34,374 nucleotides of DNA, taken from contig JACMQV010000136.1 in assembly GCA_014376815.1 (NCBI GenBank), positions 1 through 34,374 on the forward strand. The letters are read 5' to 3'. The notes beneath the pieces are model-generated. The model made no database searches and was not told where the DNA came from. It saw only the letters and a list, made by a program, of their open reading frames with translations. Every line of letters begins with the position of its first letter. Position 1 is the first letter of the stretch. The stretch is from Cryobacterium sp. (GTDB lineage: Bacteria; Actinomycetota; Actinomycetes; Actinomycetales; Microbacteriaceae). Below, in pieces: positions 15,884 to 23,904 of this stretch. Both the position numbers and the translations under genes were made by a program.

Positions 15884-15961
15884 CTCTTCGCCGACGGGGG
15901 ATGCCGAAGCTGCCGTCGTCGGCGTAAAGCCCTACTTTCAAGGTAGGCGAAGAGGGCATCC
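15884..15961 (-). promoter_or_regulatory. Candidate structured leader with pseudoknot potential upstream of the diguanylate cyclase
   Basis: Several perfect pairings fall in 78 nt. Arms 15884-15892 and 15946-15954 (9 bp, CTCTTCGCC/GGCGAAGAG) interlock with arms 15899-15905 and 15955-15961 (7 bp, GGATGCC/GGCATCC), which is an H-type pseudoknot order. Inside lie a 5-bp hairpin (15931-15935 with 15943-15947) and an 8-bp stem (15889-15896 with 15917-15924) that competes with the 9-bp stem. It sits 60-140 nt before the cyclase ATG. It does not match the c-di-GMP-I riboswitch consensus as I know it. It could instead be coding for an N-terminal extension. Confidence 0.4.
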
Positions 15962-16012
15962 ATGTCCCCCTAAACGAGGACCCCAGTTCGGGGCGCGTGG
16001 CGGGGGCTGGGG

Positions 16013-16855
16013 CTACGGCCGGGCGCGCCCGGTGAACGCATCCATCGAGCCGTAGACGCCGAAGATGCGGCCCGCCACGGCGTCCCACAGCGGCAGTGGC
16101 AGCACTCCACGGAGGATCGTGGAGAGCCCGACGGTCCACGGCATCGTGAGCATCGGCCGACCGGCGAGCATCGCCCGCCACACCCGGTCGACCACGTATT
16201 CCGGGGTCAGCAGGGGGGTCAGCAGCGGCCCGCGCGCTCCCTCGAACATGCCGGTGGAGATGTAGCTCGGGCTCACGGTGGTGACCTTCACGTGACCGTG
16301 CTTCTGCTGCACGAGCTCCAGTCGCAACGAGTCGCTCCAGCCGATCAGGGCCGCCTTGGACGCCGCGTACACGCTCATCCGCGGGTTCGACAGCAGTCCG
16401 GCCGCCGAGGCGATGTTCACGATCCGGGACTCCCGGCCCGGGTTGTTCATCATCGAGGGCAGGAACTCCCGGGTGATGTACATGGGCGCGAGCGCGTTGA
16501 TCTGCATGGTCGGCCGAGTGTCGTCGCCGTTGTCGTGCTCCCAGAAGAACGAGCCGCGCACGATGCCTGCGTTGTTGATCACGATGTCCGGGTTGCCCAC
16601 CTCGATGCGCACCCGCTGTGCGGTCTGCGCGATTGCACCCAGGTCGGCGATGTCCACGACGAAAGGGGCCACGAGGGTGCGGCCGGCGGAGCGTTCGGTC
16701 AGGATGGCGGCGGTCACGGCGAGCGCCGCCGCGTCACGGTCCCAGAGAATCACGGCCTCGGCTCCTTCGGCGACGGCCCGCTCCGCGTAGAGGCGGCCCA
16801 TCCCCATGGCTGCGCCGGTGATCAGCACGCGGGCTCCGGACACGGTTCGACTCAT
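16013..16855 (-). CDS. SDR family NAD(P)-dependent oxidoreductase
   Basis: A 280-residue classical short-chain dehydrogenase. The cofactor motif is TGAAMGMG (13-20), followed by DRD at the end of strand 2, NNAG (94-97), and the catalytic triad Ser150, Tyr163 and Lys167 (YAASK). The C-terminal 60 residues include the hydrophobic stretch around LSTILRGVLPLPLWDAV, a membrane-associated tail seen in lipid- or retinol-type SDRs. Longer upstream frames to 17074 lack homology; ATG 16855 has a GATGAT hexamer 6 nt upstream, weakly suggesting a leaderless start. The substrate is unknown. Confidence 0.88.
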   Translation of the reverse strand: MSRTVSGARVLITGAAMGMGRLYAERAVAEGAEAVILWDRDAAALAVTAAILTERSAGRTLVAPFVVDIADLGAIAQTAQRVRIEVGNPDIVINNAGIVRGSFFWEHDNGDDTRPTMQINALAPMYITREFLPSMMNNPGRESRIVNIASAAGLLSNPRMSVYAASKAALIGWSDSLRLELVQQKHGHVKVTTVSPSYISTGMFEGARGPLLTPLLTPEYVVDRVWRAMLAGRPMLTMPWTVGLSTILRGVLPLPLWDAVAGRIFGVYGSMDAFTGRARP

Positions 16856-17010
16856 GGACCAATCATCCCAAGAAGTAGAGGCCCGCGTAGTACGCCGGAT
16901 GCCGACTCGGCCGGCGCCACGCATCCGGGCCGGCGAGTTCCAGCCGCCACTCAGCGACGGATGGGATCGTGGAAGTCGCCGACTCACCACCTCGAGCCAA
17001 GGAGCACACC

Positions 17011-17586
17011 ATGGGATTCTTCGACCGCCTCTTCGGCACCGAACCGGAGCCGCAACGCCAGCAGCCCCGCGCACCCCAGGCGCCCCCGGCGCCCCAGCGC
17101 ACCGACGATGAGATCGCCGTGGAGCGCTATCAGTACCTGCTTCGAACGGCCCCGCCCGAGACGATCGAGCAGGTGCACACCGAAGCCTTCAGCAAACTCA
17201 CCGATGAGCAGCGGGACCTTCTGTTCCGCCAGCTCAGCGAGAGCGTCCCCGCGAGCGAACGCCCGGCCAACGCCGAGCCGCCCGCGCTGGCCCAGGCGGC
17301 CACGCGGGCGGAACTGCGGCAGCCCGGCACCCTCACCCGCAGCTTCGGCAACCAGGGCGGCCCGGGCCAGGGCGGCCCGAGTTTCGGCAGCATGGTCGGC
17401 AGCTCGCTGCTCGGCACCGTCGCCGGCTACGTGATCGGTTCCGCCCTGGTCAGTGCCTTCCTGCCCATGGATTCCGGGTCGACGGATGCCTCGGGGGGCG
17501 ACTCCGGCGGCGGTGACTCGGGCGGCGGTGACTCCTCGGGCGGCGGCGACTTCGGCGGAGACTTCGGCGGCGACTTCGGCTTCTAA
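17011..17586 (+). CDS. Small protein with glycine/aspartate-rich C-terminal tail, function unknown
   Basis: A 191-residue protein. It starts MGFFDRLFGTEPEP, passes through a Pro/Gln-rich linker (15-30), a helical charged region (about 31-80, with RYQYLLRTAPPETIEQVHTE), one hydrophobic segment (SSLLGTVAGYVIGSALVSAFL, about 130-150) and ends in repeats of GGGDS and GGDFGGDF. The arrangement fits a single-pass membrane protein with a disordered tail. Similar actinobacterial proteins are sometimes labelled cation-transporting ATPase, which nothing in this sequence supports. AAGGAG lies 8 nt before ATG 17011. Its gene is divergent from the SDR gene. Confidence 0.8.
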   Translation: MGFFDRLFGTEPEPQRQQPRAPQAPPAPQRTDDEIAVERYQYLLRTAPPETIEQVHTEAFSKLTDEQRDLLFRQLSESVPASERPANAEPPALAQAATRAELRQPGTLTRSFGNQGGPGQGGPSFGSMVGSSLLGTVAGYVIGSALVSAFLPMDSGSTDASGGDSGGGDSGGGDSSGGGDFGGDFGGDFGF

Positions 17587-17653
17587 GCCGGCCCCTGTTC
17601 CCCACGCGACTCCCGCGGCCCCCGCGACTCCCCCTCCGTGAGCACCACTCCCC

Positions 17654-17710
17654 CGAGGGCGCACAATCTGCCCCCATGGTCCTGCTCAAGGGGCACATCG
17701 TGCGCTCTCG
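17654..17710. repeat. Intergenic long hairpin with 21-nt arms
   Basis: Arms 17654-17674 and 17690-17710 pair with 18 Watson-Crick pairs, one G-T and two mismatches, around a 15-nt loop. A related but degenerate copy of the inner word (GCACCACTCCCCC versus GCACAATCTGCCCC) lies exactly 19 nt upstream. It lies 67 nt after the stop of the Gly-rich protein gene and has no U tract. It resembles, more loosely, the three 62-nt elements at 21166, 26637 and 28919. Confidence 0.7.
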
Positions 17711-17830
17711 CGACCGGACGCGGGTTGCGGCGAGGCTGTAATCTGAGGGTTCGCGACGGGATGACGGCGCGACGGGTTGGACCGCGGCATCCGTGGCTGG
17801 CCGACTGAGACTCGAACAGGGCTGGTTACG

Positions 17831-18622
17831 GTGCGCGAAGCCGGGGTGTTGATCGTGCTGCGGCACGGCGAGAGCACCGCGAACGCCGCCGGGCTGTTCA
17901 CGGGCGTGCTGGATGCGCCGCTGTCGAAGCGGGGAATCCTCGAGGCCCACGCGGCGACCGACCTGCTGAACCTGGCGCTGTCGGCCGAGCTACGTCCCGA
18001 GCCCGGCAACGATCCCCCGGCCCCGGTCACCCTCCTCACGTCGACGCTGGCGCGTGCCCGCCAGACCGCCGCGATCGTCGCCGACGGCCTCGCCCGCCCG
18101 CTGGCCGGCTTCGACTCGGACTGGCGGCTGAACGAGCGCAACTACGGCGCCCTGACCGGCCGTTCCAAGGACGATGTGCGGGCCGAGTTCGGCGAGGAGC
18201 AGTTCGTGGCCTGGCGCCGCTCCGTGGACGCGGCCCCGCCTCCGATGAGCGACGCGCTCTACGACGGCTTCGCCGGCTCGGCCCTGTTCCGCGGCCTTCC
18301 CCCGGCGGCCCTGACCCGCACCGAGGCTCTGATCGACGTGATCGGGCGGGTCGGCGCCGTCCTCACCGAGCGCGTCGCGCCGCTGCTCGACCTGGGCCAG
18401 ACGGTGCTCGTGATCGCGCATGGCAACTCCCTGCGCGCCCTGTGCGCGGTTCTCGACGACCTGGACGACCGGCAGATCCGCGACCTGAACCTGCCCACCG
18501 GGCATCCGCTGGTCTATCGCTTCGACGCCGCCGGCCGGCCCGACCCGGTGGGCGGCCGGTATCTCGACGCCCACGCCGCGCTGGCGGCTGCGGTCCGGCT
18601 CGCGAGCGAAGGCGGAACCTAG
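17831..18622 (+). CDS. Phosphoglycerate-mutase-like histidine phosphatase family protein
   Basis: About 263 residues. The catalytic motif is LRHGESTAN with the phospho-accepting His near residue 11; other family landmarks are TSTLARARQTA, ERNYGALTG and the second active His in VIAHGNSLRAL. The ERNYGALTGRSKDDV segment and the overall length match 2,3-bisphosphoglycerate-dependent mutase (GpmA type), though several residues around it differ and an actinobacterium normally has another GpmA. The start is uncertain: GTG 17831 has AGGG 9 nt upstream, whereas TTG 17777 would add 18 residues. The stop overlaps the tail of the inverted P-type ATPase remnant. Confidence 0.82.
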   Translation: MREAGVLIVLRHGESTANAAGLFTGVLDAPLSKRGILEAHAATDLLNLALSAELRPEPGNDPPAPVTLLTSTLARARQTAAIVADGLARPLAGFDSDWRLNERNYGALTGRSKDDVRAEFGEEQFVAWRRSVDAAPPPMSDALYDGFAGSALFRGLPPAALTRTEALIDVIGRVGAVLTERVAPLLDLGQTVLVIAHGNSLRALCAVLDDLDDRQIRDLNLPTGHPLVYRFDAAGRPDPVGGRYLDAHAALAAAVRLASEGGT

Positions 18623-18861
18623 CCCGCTCCCCGATTCCGGTTGTTCCGGGGTTCGGCCACGCTGAACGGCGCCGCCCGGCGGCTGATCCGGTGGTTCGGC
18701 GTTCTCCGTCGCACCGGGATGGACGGCACGGCCACCCGGGCGTAGAAGAAGACCTTGGTGAACTCCACCATCACCAGGTACACGACGGTCAGCACGGCCA
18801 GCGCCAGGAAGAACGGCGCCGGAAGCGGTTCGAAGCAGCAACCCGTCCCGGCGCCGGGCGC
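18619..18861 (-). pseudogene. C-terminal remnant of a P-type ATPase (Mg2+-transporter-like)
   Basis: On the minus strand the open frame ending at the TAG 18621-18619 reads, after a few arbitrary residues, EPLPAPFFLALAVLTVVYLV and then MVEFTKVFFY plus a basic tail. This matches the last transmembrane helix and end of MgtA/MgtB-type P-type ATPases (pattern PLPxxFF...Y...K..FY). There is no start and nothing of the ATPase upstream: the frame meets a stop at 18864-18862 next to an 8-bp tandem repeat at the glycerate kinase 3' end. The rest of the gene appears lost by deletion or rearrangement. It could be a chance resemblance, but the codon use is coding-like. Confidence 0.55.
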
Positions 18862-18892
18862 TCAGCGTCTCAGTGCCTCAGCGCCTCAGCGC
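18861..18892. repeat. Four 8-bp units (CTCAGYGY) at the glycerate kinase 3' end
   Basis: CTCAGCGT, CTCAGTGC, CTCAGCGC and CTCAGCGC are in tandem. The stop codon of the glycerate kinase gene (18880-18878) lies in the third unit. The repeat coincides with the point where the ATPase remnant loses its reading frame. Confidence 0.75.
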
Positions 18893-20011
18893 GAGGAGGC
18901 GGCAGACCGTCGCGACGGCCCGCTCGAGGTTCTTCGGGCCGTCCCTGAGCGCCTGCGGCAGGTCGCCGACCCCCGCCACGATCGGCACCAGGGCGCTGAA
19001 CCCGTGGTCGTAGAGGGCCTCGGCGCCGTCGCCGATCCGCCCGGCGAACGCGATCACCGGCACGTCGGCGCTCACGGCGACCTCGGCCACCCCGAGCGGG
19101 GTCTTGCCACCGAGGGTCTGGGCGTCGAGGCTGCCCTCGCCGGTGAAGACGTAGGCGGCCCCGGCCATCCGTGCAGAGAGGCCGGCAGCCTGCATGACCA
19201 CGTCGATTCCTCGCCGCAGCCGGCAATCGAAGCAGGCCAGGAAGGCCGCGCCGAGCCCGCCCGCCGCACCGGCACCGGGCAGCCCCGCGACGTCGCGCCC
19301 GGTGGCCTCGGCCAGCACCCGGGCGTAGACGGCGAGGGCCGCGTCGAGCTCACGCACCGTCTCGTCGTCCGCGCCCTTCTGCGGACCGAAGACGGCGGCG
19401 GCGCCCTCGGCGCCGAGCAGCGGGTTGGTCACGTCGCTGGCGATCTCGAACGTCGCGTCGAGCAGTCGAGGGTCGAATCCGGCCAGGTCGATCCGGGCCA
19501 GCCGCGCCAGCGCCGCGCCCCCGCCGGGGAGGTCCCGGCCGTCGGCGTCGAACAGCTGTGCGCCGAGGGCGTGCAGCATCCCGGCGCCGCCATCGGTGGT
19601 CACGGAGCCGCCCAGCCCGATCACGAACCGGCGCGCGCCCCGGTCCAGCGCATCGGTGATCAACCGCCCCACGCCGAACGTGCTCGCGATCCGCTGGTCC
19701 CGGTCGGCCGGGTCGATGAGCTGGATGCCCGCCGCAGCCGCGATCTCGATGATCGCCAGCCGTTCGTCGGCCACGTAACCGTACCGGGCGACGAGCGACC
19801 GGCCGAGCGCATCCTGGGCCGCCGCATCCACGAGCGCACCGCCGCGGGCGGCCACGAGCGCGTCGACGGTGCCCTCGCCGCCGTCAGCCATCGGCAGGCC
19901 CACGCACTCCGCGTCGGGGAACACGGTCCGGACGCCCCGCTCCATGGCGGCGACAGCCTCGGCCGCGGACATGGATTCCTTGAACGAGTCGGGGGCCAGA
20001 ACGAACTTCAT
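18878..20011 (-). CDS. glxK: Glycerate kinase
   Basis: A 377-residue kinase of the GlxK/GarK family, which phosphorylates D-glycerate (to 2-phosphoglycerate in bacterial members) and feeds glycolysis from glyoxylate or serine breakdown. It opens VLAPDSFKESMSAAEAVAAM, the family hallmark, and continues PMADGGEGTVDAL, IGLGGSVTTDGGAGMLHALG and FTGEGSLDAQTLGGKTPLGV, the conserved blocks lining the active site. The length is normal. It is divergent from the luciferase-like gene and no glyoxylate carboligase or tartronate reductase gene is nearby. It ends within a short tandem repeat. Confidence 0.93.
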   Translation of the reverse strand: MKFVLAPDSFKESMSAAEAVAAMERGVRTVFPDAECVGLPMADGGEGTVDALVAARGGALVDAAAQDALGRSLVARYGYVADERLAIIEIAAAAGIQLIDPADRDQRIASTFGVGRLITDALDRGARRFVIGLGGSVTTDGGAGMLHALGAQLFDADGRDLPGGGAALARLARIDLAGFDPRLLDATFEIASDVTNPLLGAEGAAAVFGPQKGADDETVRELDAALAVYARVLAEATGRDVAGLPGAGAAGGLGAAFLACFDCRLRRGIDVVMQAAGLSARMAGAAYVFTGEGSLDAQTLGGKTPLGVAEVAVSADVPVIAFAGRIGDGAEALYDHGFSALVPIVAGVGDLPQALRDGPKNLERAVATVCRLLALRR

Positions 20012-20074
20012 GAGGTTGATCCTCCCGGGTCTCGGCTGCCCGGCGCAAACGGATCAGTGGGGCGGCGTGGCGCG

Positions 20075-20080
20075 TAGGCT
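20075..20080 (+). promoter_or_regulatory. -10 hexamer for leaderless transcription of the luciferase-like gene
   Basis: TAGGCT lies 7 nt before ATG 20088 and no ribosome site precedes the ATG. The same hexamer occurs before the PNPOx-family gene on the other strand. Confidence 0.5.
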
Positions 20081-20087
20081 CGAATTC

Positions 20088-21080
20088 ATGCGATTTGGAC
20101 TCTTCATACCCCAGGGCTGGCGTCACGACCTGGTCGGCATCGACCCTGCCGACCAGTGGGCGGCCATGAGCGGCCTCGCGGCGCACGCCGACGCGGGCGA
20201 CTGGGAATCGATCTGGGTCTACGACCACTTCCACACCGTGCCGGTGCCCAGCGAGGAGGCCACCCACGAAGCCTGGACGCTGATGAGCGCGTTCGCCGCG
20301 ACCACCTCCCGGGTGCGGCTCGGCCAGATGTGCACCTGCATCAGCTACCGCAACCCCGCCCACCTGGCGAAGGTTGCTGCGACCATCGACATCATCTCCG
20401 GCGGGCGGGTCGAGATGGGCATCGGCGCCGGCTGGTACGAGCACGAGTGGCGCGCCTACGGCTACGGCTTCCCGCGCGCCGGCGAGCGACTGGCCCGCCT
20501 CGACGAGGGCGTGCAGATCATGCGCCAGGCCTGGACGACCGGCACGGCCACCCTCGACGGGCAGCACTACCAGGTGGACGGCGCCATCGTGCGGCCGCTT
20601 CCGCTGCAGCCGGGCGGCATCCCGATCTGGATCGCCGGCGGCGGCGAGAAGGTCACCCTGAAGATCGCGGCGAAGTACGCGAACTACACCAACTTCGACG
20701 GCTCGCCCGAGGGCTTCACGTACAAGAGCGATCTGCTCCAGGCGCACTGCGCCGCCGTCGGCACCGACTTCGACGCCATCACCCGCTCCGCGAACTACAA
20801 CACCGTGATCGGCGCAACCGAGGCCGAAGTCGCGCAGCGCCTCGACGCCATCCAGGCCCGGGTCACGCCCTACCTCGGCGAGGACGGCGCGGAATCGTTC
20901 ATGGCCGAGTACCGCAGCGGCACCGCGGCGGGCGTCGGCACGCCCGAGCAGATCGCCCGGCGCCTGCACGGCATGAAGGAACGCGGCCTCGGCTACGCCA
21001 TCCACTACTTCCCCGAGGCGGCCTACGACCGCTCCGGCATCGAGCTGTTCGAGCGCGAGGTCATGCCCGCGCTGCGCTGA
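20088..21080 (+). CDS. LLM class flavin/F420-dependent oxidoreductase
   Basis: A 330-residue luciferase-like TIM-barrel enzyme. It starts MRFGLFIPQGWRHD, and shows WESIWVYDHFHTVP (strand 2), AATTSRVRLGQMCTCISYRN, then DIISGGRVEMGIGAGWYEHE, the best conserved block of F420-dependent members, and IPIWIAGGGEKVTLKIAAKY. These support coenzyme F420 or FMN binding; which of the two is not decidable. The substrate is unknown. ATG 20088 is chosen since the longer frame to 19869 runs antisense through the glycerate kinase gene. It is divergent from that kinase, 76 bp apart. Confidence 0.88.
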   Translation: MRFGLFIPQGWRHDLVGIDPADQWAAMSGLAAHADAGDWESIWVYDHFHTVPVPSEEATHEAWTLMSAFAATTSRVRLGQMCTCISYRNPAHLAKVAATIDIISGGRVEMGIGAGWYEHEWRAYGYGFPRAGERLARLDEGVQIMRQAWTTGTATLDGQHYQVDGAIVRPLPLQPGGIPIWIAGGGEKVTLKIAAKYANYTNFDGSPEGFTYKSDLLQAHCAAVGTDFDAITRSANYNTVIGATEAEVAQRLDAIQARVTPYLGEDGAESFMAEYRSGTAAGVGTPEQIARRLHGMKERGLGYAIHYFPEAAYDRSGIELFEREVMPALR

Positions 21081-21165
21081 CCCCGCCCCCACCCCCGACC
21101 CGCCCCTGGGCGGATCGCCCGCGCGCCGGCACCTCCGATCCTGATCCCGGCCCCACCCCCGCCGA

Positions 21166-21227
21166 GTTCGCCACTTCCGGTCGAGTTCGACCGGCACACC
21201 ACGCGAACTCGACCGCAACGGTCGAAC
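21166..21227. repeat. 62-nt nested inverted-repeat element, word GTTCG
   Basis: The word GTTCG stands at 21166-21170 and 21185-21189, its inverse CGAAC at 21204-21208 and 21223-21227. Spacers and loop are all 14 nt. The inner arms pair over 12 bp (21178-21189 with 21204-21215) and the outer over 10 bp (21161-21170 with 21223-21232), with a symmetric 7-nt internal loop. Its constant parts are nearly identical to those of the element at 26637-26698. It lies about 80 nt after the stop of the luciferase-like gene, with no U tract. Confidence 0.85.
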
Positions 21228-21257
21228 TCGGCGCATCAGAGCACGAGGATGGAACCC

Positions 21258-22430
21258 ATGAGCAACACCAGGCCCACAGCCGCCACCGCGCCCGCCCGCA
21301 TCACCTGGCAGGAGGCCGGGCAGCCCCGGTCGGCGCTCTGGCACTCCGAGAGCAACTGGGCTCCGCCGAAACGCATCGTGATCGCCGACGACACGATGAC
21401 CGCGGATGCCGCCTATCGCCTCGCGCAGAACGGCACCGGCATGCTCTGGCGGGGCGACTTCCAGGGCGCCCGCCAGCTGCTCAGCGCCCTCGCCCGCCGG
21501 GTCGATCGCGGCCGGCACACGCCCACCACGGACCTGGCCGCCGCGTTCCGGCGGTACCGGTCGGAGGCGCTGCGCCGGGCTCAGCTGCTGGGCCTGGTGC
21601 TGGTGCCGCTGGAGTCGGACTACACGGTGCCGCTGCGCCGCGCCCCCGATGTGCGGCAGGCCTGCACCGAGACCTACGGCCCGGCGACGGATGCCTCGGT
21701 GACCGCCCTGCGCGAACTGGTCGGCGTGATCGGGGCGCATGAGTGGCGCACCACCGGCGTCGACGTGCCGGCTCTCGGCGCGCGCATCCACCCGCACTAC
21801 GGCGTCTTCTCCCCCGTGCGCGGCGAGTACCTCGACCTGGTCAACACGGCCCCGCTGCCGGACGCCGCCGCCGGGCCCACCGGCACCGCGTTCGACATCG
21901 GCACCGGCACCGGAGTGCTCGCGGCCGTGCTCGCCCGCCGTGGCATCCGTCACGTGGTCGGCACCGACCAGGAGCCCCGGGCCCTGGCCTGCGCGCGCGA
22001 AAACGTCGCCCGGCTCGGCCTGGCCGGTTCCGTCGACATCGCCCGGGCCGACCTGTTCCCGGCCGGGCGCGCCGACCTGGTGGTCTGCAACCCGCCGTGG
22101 ATCCCCGCCTCCGCCGTCACCGCCACCGATTTCGCCGTCTACGACCCGGACAGCCGGATGCTGCGGGGCTTCCTGGCCGGGCTGGCCGACCACCTCGAGC
22201 CGGCCGGCGAAGGCTGGCTCGTCCTCTCCGACATCGCCGAGCACCTGGGCCTCCGCTCCCGCGGTGCACTCCTCGACCTGATCGAGGACGCCGGCCTGGA
22301 GGTCGTGGCCCGCCTGGACACCAAGCCGGTGCACCGCCGCGCGACCGACGCGGCCGACCCCCTGCACGCGGCCCGGTCGAAGGAAACGACCTCGCTCTGG
22401 CGGTTGCGGGCGGTCACCGCGCCGAAGTAG
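21258..22430 (+). CDS. Class I SAM-dependent methyltransferase with NPPW motif
   Basis: A 390-residue methyltransferase. The SAM-binding motif I is DIGTGTGVLA (213-222), an acidic residue follows in GTDQEPRAL, and the catalytic motif is NPPW (278-281). The (N/D)PP(Y/F/W) signature marks enzymes that methylate amino groups of nucleobases or glutamine (HemK, RsmC, RlmF types). The N-terminal 200 residues, including HYGVFSPVRGEYLDLV, may bind the substrate. I use ATG 21258, spaced properly from GGATGGAA; the ATG at 21249 has its purine stretch too close. The target, probably rRNA or a translation factor, is an inference. Confidence 0.82.
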   Translation: MSNTRPTAATAPARITWQEAGQPRSALWHSESNWAPPKRIVIADDTMTADAAYRLAQNGTGMLWRGDFQGARQLLSALARRVDRGRHTPTTDLAAAFRRYRSEALRRAQLLGLVLVPLESDYTVPLRRAPDVRQACTETYGPATDASVTALRELVGVIGAHEWRTTGVDVPALGARIHPHYGVFSPVRGEYLDLVNTAPLPDAAAGPTGTAFDIGTGTGVLAAVLARRGIRHVVGTDQEPRALACARENVARLGLAGSVDIARADLFPAGRADLVVCNPPWIPASAVTATDFAVYDPDSRMLRGFLAGLADHLEPAGEGWLVLSDIAEHLGLRSRGALLDLIEDAGLEVVARLDTKPVHRRATDAADPLHAARSKETTSLWRLRAVTAPK

Positions 22431-22449
22431 ACCCGGCAGGAACCGCCGA

Positions 22450-23904
22450 TCAGGCCGGGACTTCTGCTGTGACGGGCTTCGGGATGAGGAAGGATGCCGC
22501 TAGCGAGGCCAGAGTCAGCACGAACCCGACCGCGACCACCACGAAATACGAGGTTTGCGTGTCGGTGGAGGCACTCACCACGGCCAGGGTTGACGGGAGC
22601 ACCAGGAAACTCAGGCCGGCGCCGAGGTTGAAGGCCCCCGCGTTCATTCCGGGCAGAAAACCCGGGTTCCCGGGTGGGGATAGAACCACGCCAAGCCCAT
22701 TGAGCATGATGTTTGCCGTGCCGGCGTAGAGAATGCCGAGCAGGGCCGCGCCGACGATCATCAGCGGCAGGCTGCCGAGCCCGCCGATTCCGATGACAGC
22801 CAGCGCGAGGGCGCTTCCACCCAGCCCGATGCGGAGCATCCTCGTGTAGCCGAACGTGGGTGCGAGACGACCGCTGAACGGGCCGACGAGCCAGCCCAGG
22901 AGTGCATAAGGGGTGAGGATCATGAGCGCCATCTGGGTGGGATTCACCGCGAACCCCGGGGCGGCGGCCTGAACGTACGCCGGCACGATGCCGTTGATGA
23001 CCGCGAAGATGCCGGTCATGGCGAGGGTGGTCGTCAGCAAGGGCGCCCAGGTGGATCTCCGACGAAGGTGAACGATCTGCACCATCGGCTCTCTCCCGTT
23101 CTTCTCCACCGACCAGAAGGCGGCGAATGCCGCGGCAGAAACCGCGATCAGCCCAATGGCAAGGGCCAGGGTGCCCGCCGAGAAGCCGCTGGCCAGGGTC
23201 GCAGCCTCGTTCAGCGCGGTCAGGACGGCCCCGACAGCCACGACGATGCAGAACGCGCCAAGCCAGTCCATCCGGGTTCCCGCTGCGGGCCGTGATTCGA
23301 CGGCCAGGAACAGGACCAGAACCAGGGCAACCACCGAAAAGCCGACCATGAGCCAGAAGATGCTCCTGAAGCCGAAGTGTTCGGCGAGATAGCCTCCGGC
23401 GAAGGAGTCGATTCCGGCAATCCCCCCATTGACCGCCGCGACGAAGCCCATCAGGGTCCCGTACTTACGCGGATTGGAGATGGCGGAGCGGAGCATGATC
23501 AGGCAGAGCGGAACCGTGGGCCCACTGACGCCCTGAATGATGCGGCCGACGAACAACCACGTCACATCCGGCGCCATGGCCGCAACCACGGAGCCGACAC
23601 CCATCAGGGCCATCATGCCCAGCAGGATCCTCTTCCGGCCGACGATATCGCTCAGGCGCGGCAACACCAGGGAGAACAATGCGGCCGCAGTGAAGAACCA
23701 GGTCTGGGATAGGCCGATGGCGGCCTGATCGGCTCCCAGCTCGTCTCCCATGGTGACCAGGGCCGGGCTGAGCATGCTCGCGTTGAGTTGAAAGGCGACG
23801 CACGCGGCCAGGAGCGCGGTCATCAACGCAGCCGTGTTGACGGTCGTGCGGGTGCCCGTGGGCGTGGAAGACGGTGTGGACGAGGGCGTCAGGGTCGCGG
23901 TCAT
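22450..23904 (-). CDS. uriT: MFS transporter, probable nucleoside (uridine) permease
   Basis: A 484-residue major facilitator of the DHA2-like 14-helix type. The loop 2-3 motif is RLSDIVGRKRILLG, and a GRIIQGVSGPTVPL motif C-like block follows; a Ser/Thr/Pro-rich stretch of about 20 residues precedes helix 1. It overlaps the nucleoside hydrolase stop by 4 bp (ATGA), so both are on one message. In Corynebacterium glutamicum the uri cluster pairs an MFS uridine transporter (UriT), a nucleoside hydrolase (UriH) and a LacI regulator (UriR); the set here is the same without the local ribokinase. The symbol rests on that context, since sequence alone does not separate it from drug exporters. Confidence 0.72.
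   Translation of the reverse strand: MTATLTPSSTPSSTPTGTRTTVNTAALMTALLAACVAFQLNASMLSPALVTMGDELGADQAAIGLSQTWFFTAAALFSLVLPRLSDIVGRKRILLGMMALMGVGSVVAAMAPDVTWLFVGRIIQGVSGPTVPLCLIMLRSAISNPRKYGTLMGFVAAVNGGIAGIDSFAGGYLAEHFGFRSIFWLMVGFSVVALVLVLFLAVESRPAAGTRMDWLGAFCIVVAVGAVLTALNEAATLASGFSAGTLALAIGLIAVSAAAFAAFWSVEKNGREPMVQIVHLRRRSTWAPLLTTTLAMTGIFAVINGIVPAYVQAAAPGFAVNPTQMALMILTPYALLGWLVGPFSGRLAPTFGYTRMLRIGLGGSALALAVIGIGGLGSLPLMIVGAALLGILYAGTANIMLNGLGVVLSPPGNPGFLPGMNAGAFNLGAGLSFLVLPSTLAVVSASTDTQTSYFVVVAVGFVLTLASLAASFLIPKPVTAEVPA

Noticed and set aside
15884-15961. Cyclic di-GMP-I riboswitch upstream of the diguanylate cyclase
   Set aside because: The conserved GGGCAAACC and GACGCAAAGCC segments are not present in the right order on the sense strand; only a generic structured-leader candidate is kept.
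18861-18892. CRISPR-like array from the CTCAG repeats
   Set aside because: The units are 8 bp without spacers, so this is simple tandem repetition.
19884-22367. 827-codon open frame on the minus strand across the luciferase-like and methyltransferase genes
   Set aside because: It is antisense to two genes with clear motifs, contains no recognisable domain and is rich in Gly/Arg/Asp/Val as expected from GC-rich shadow frames.
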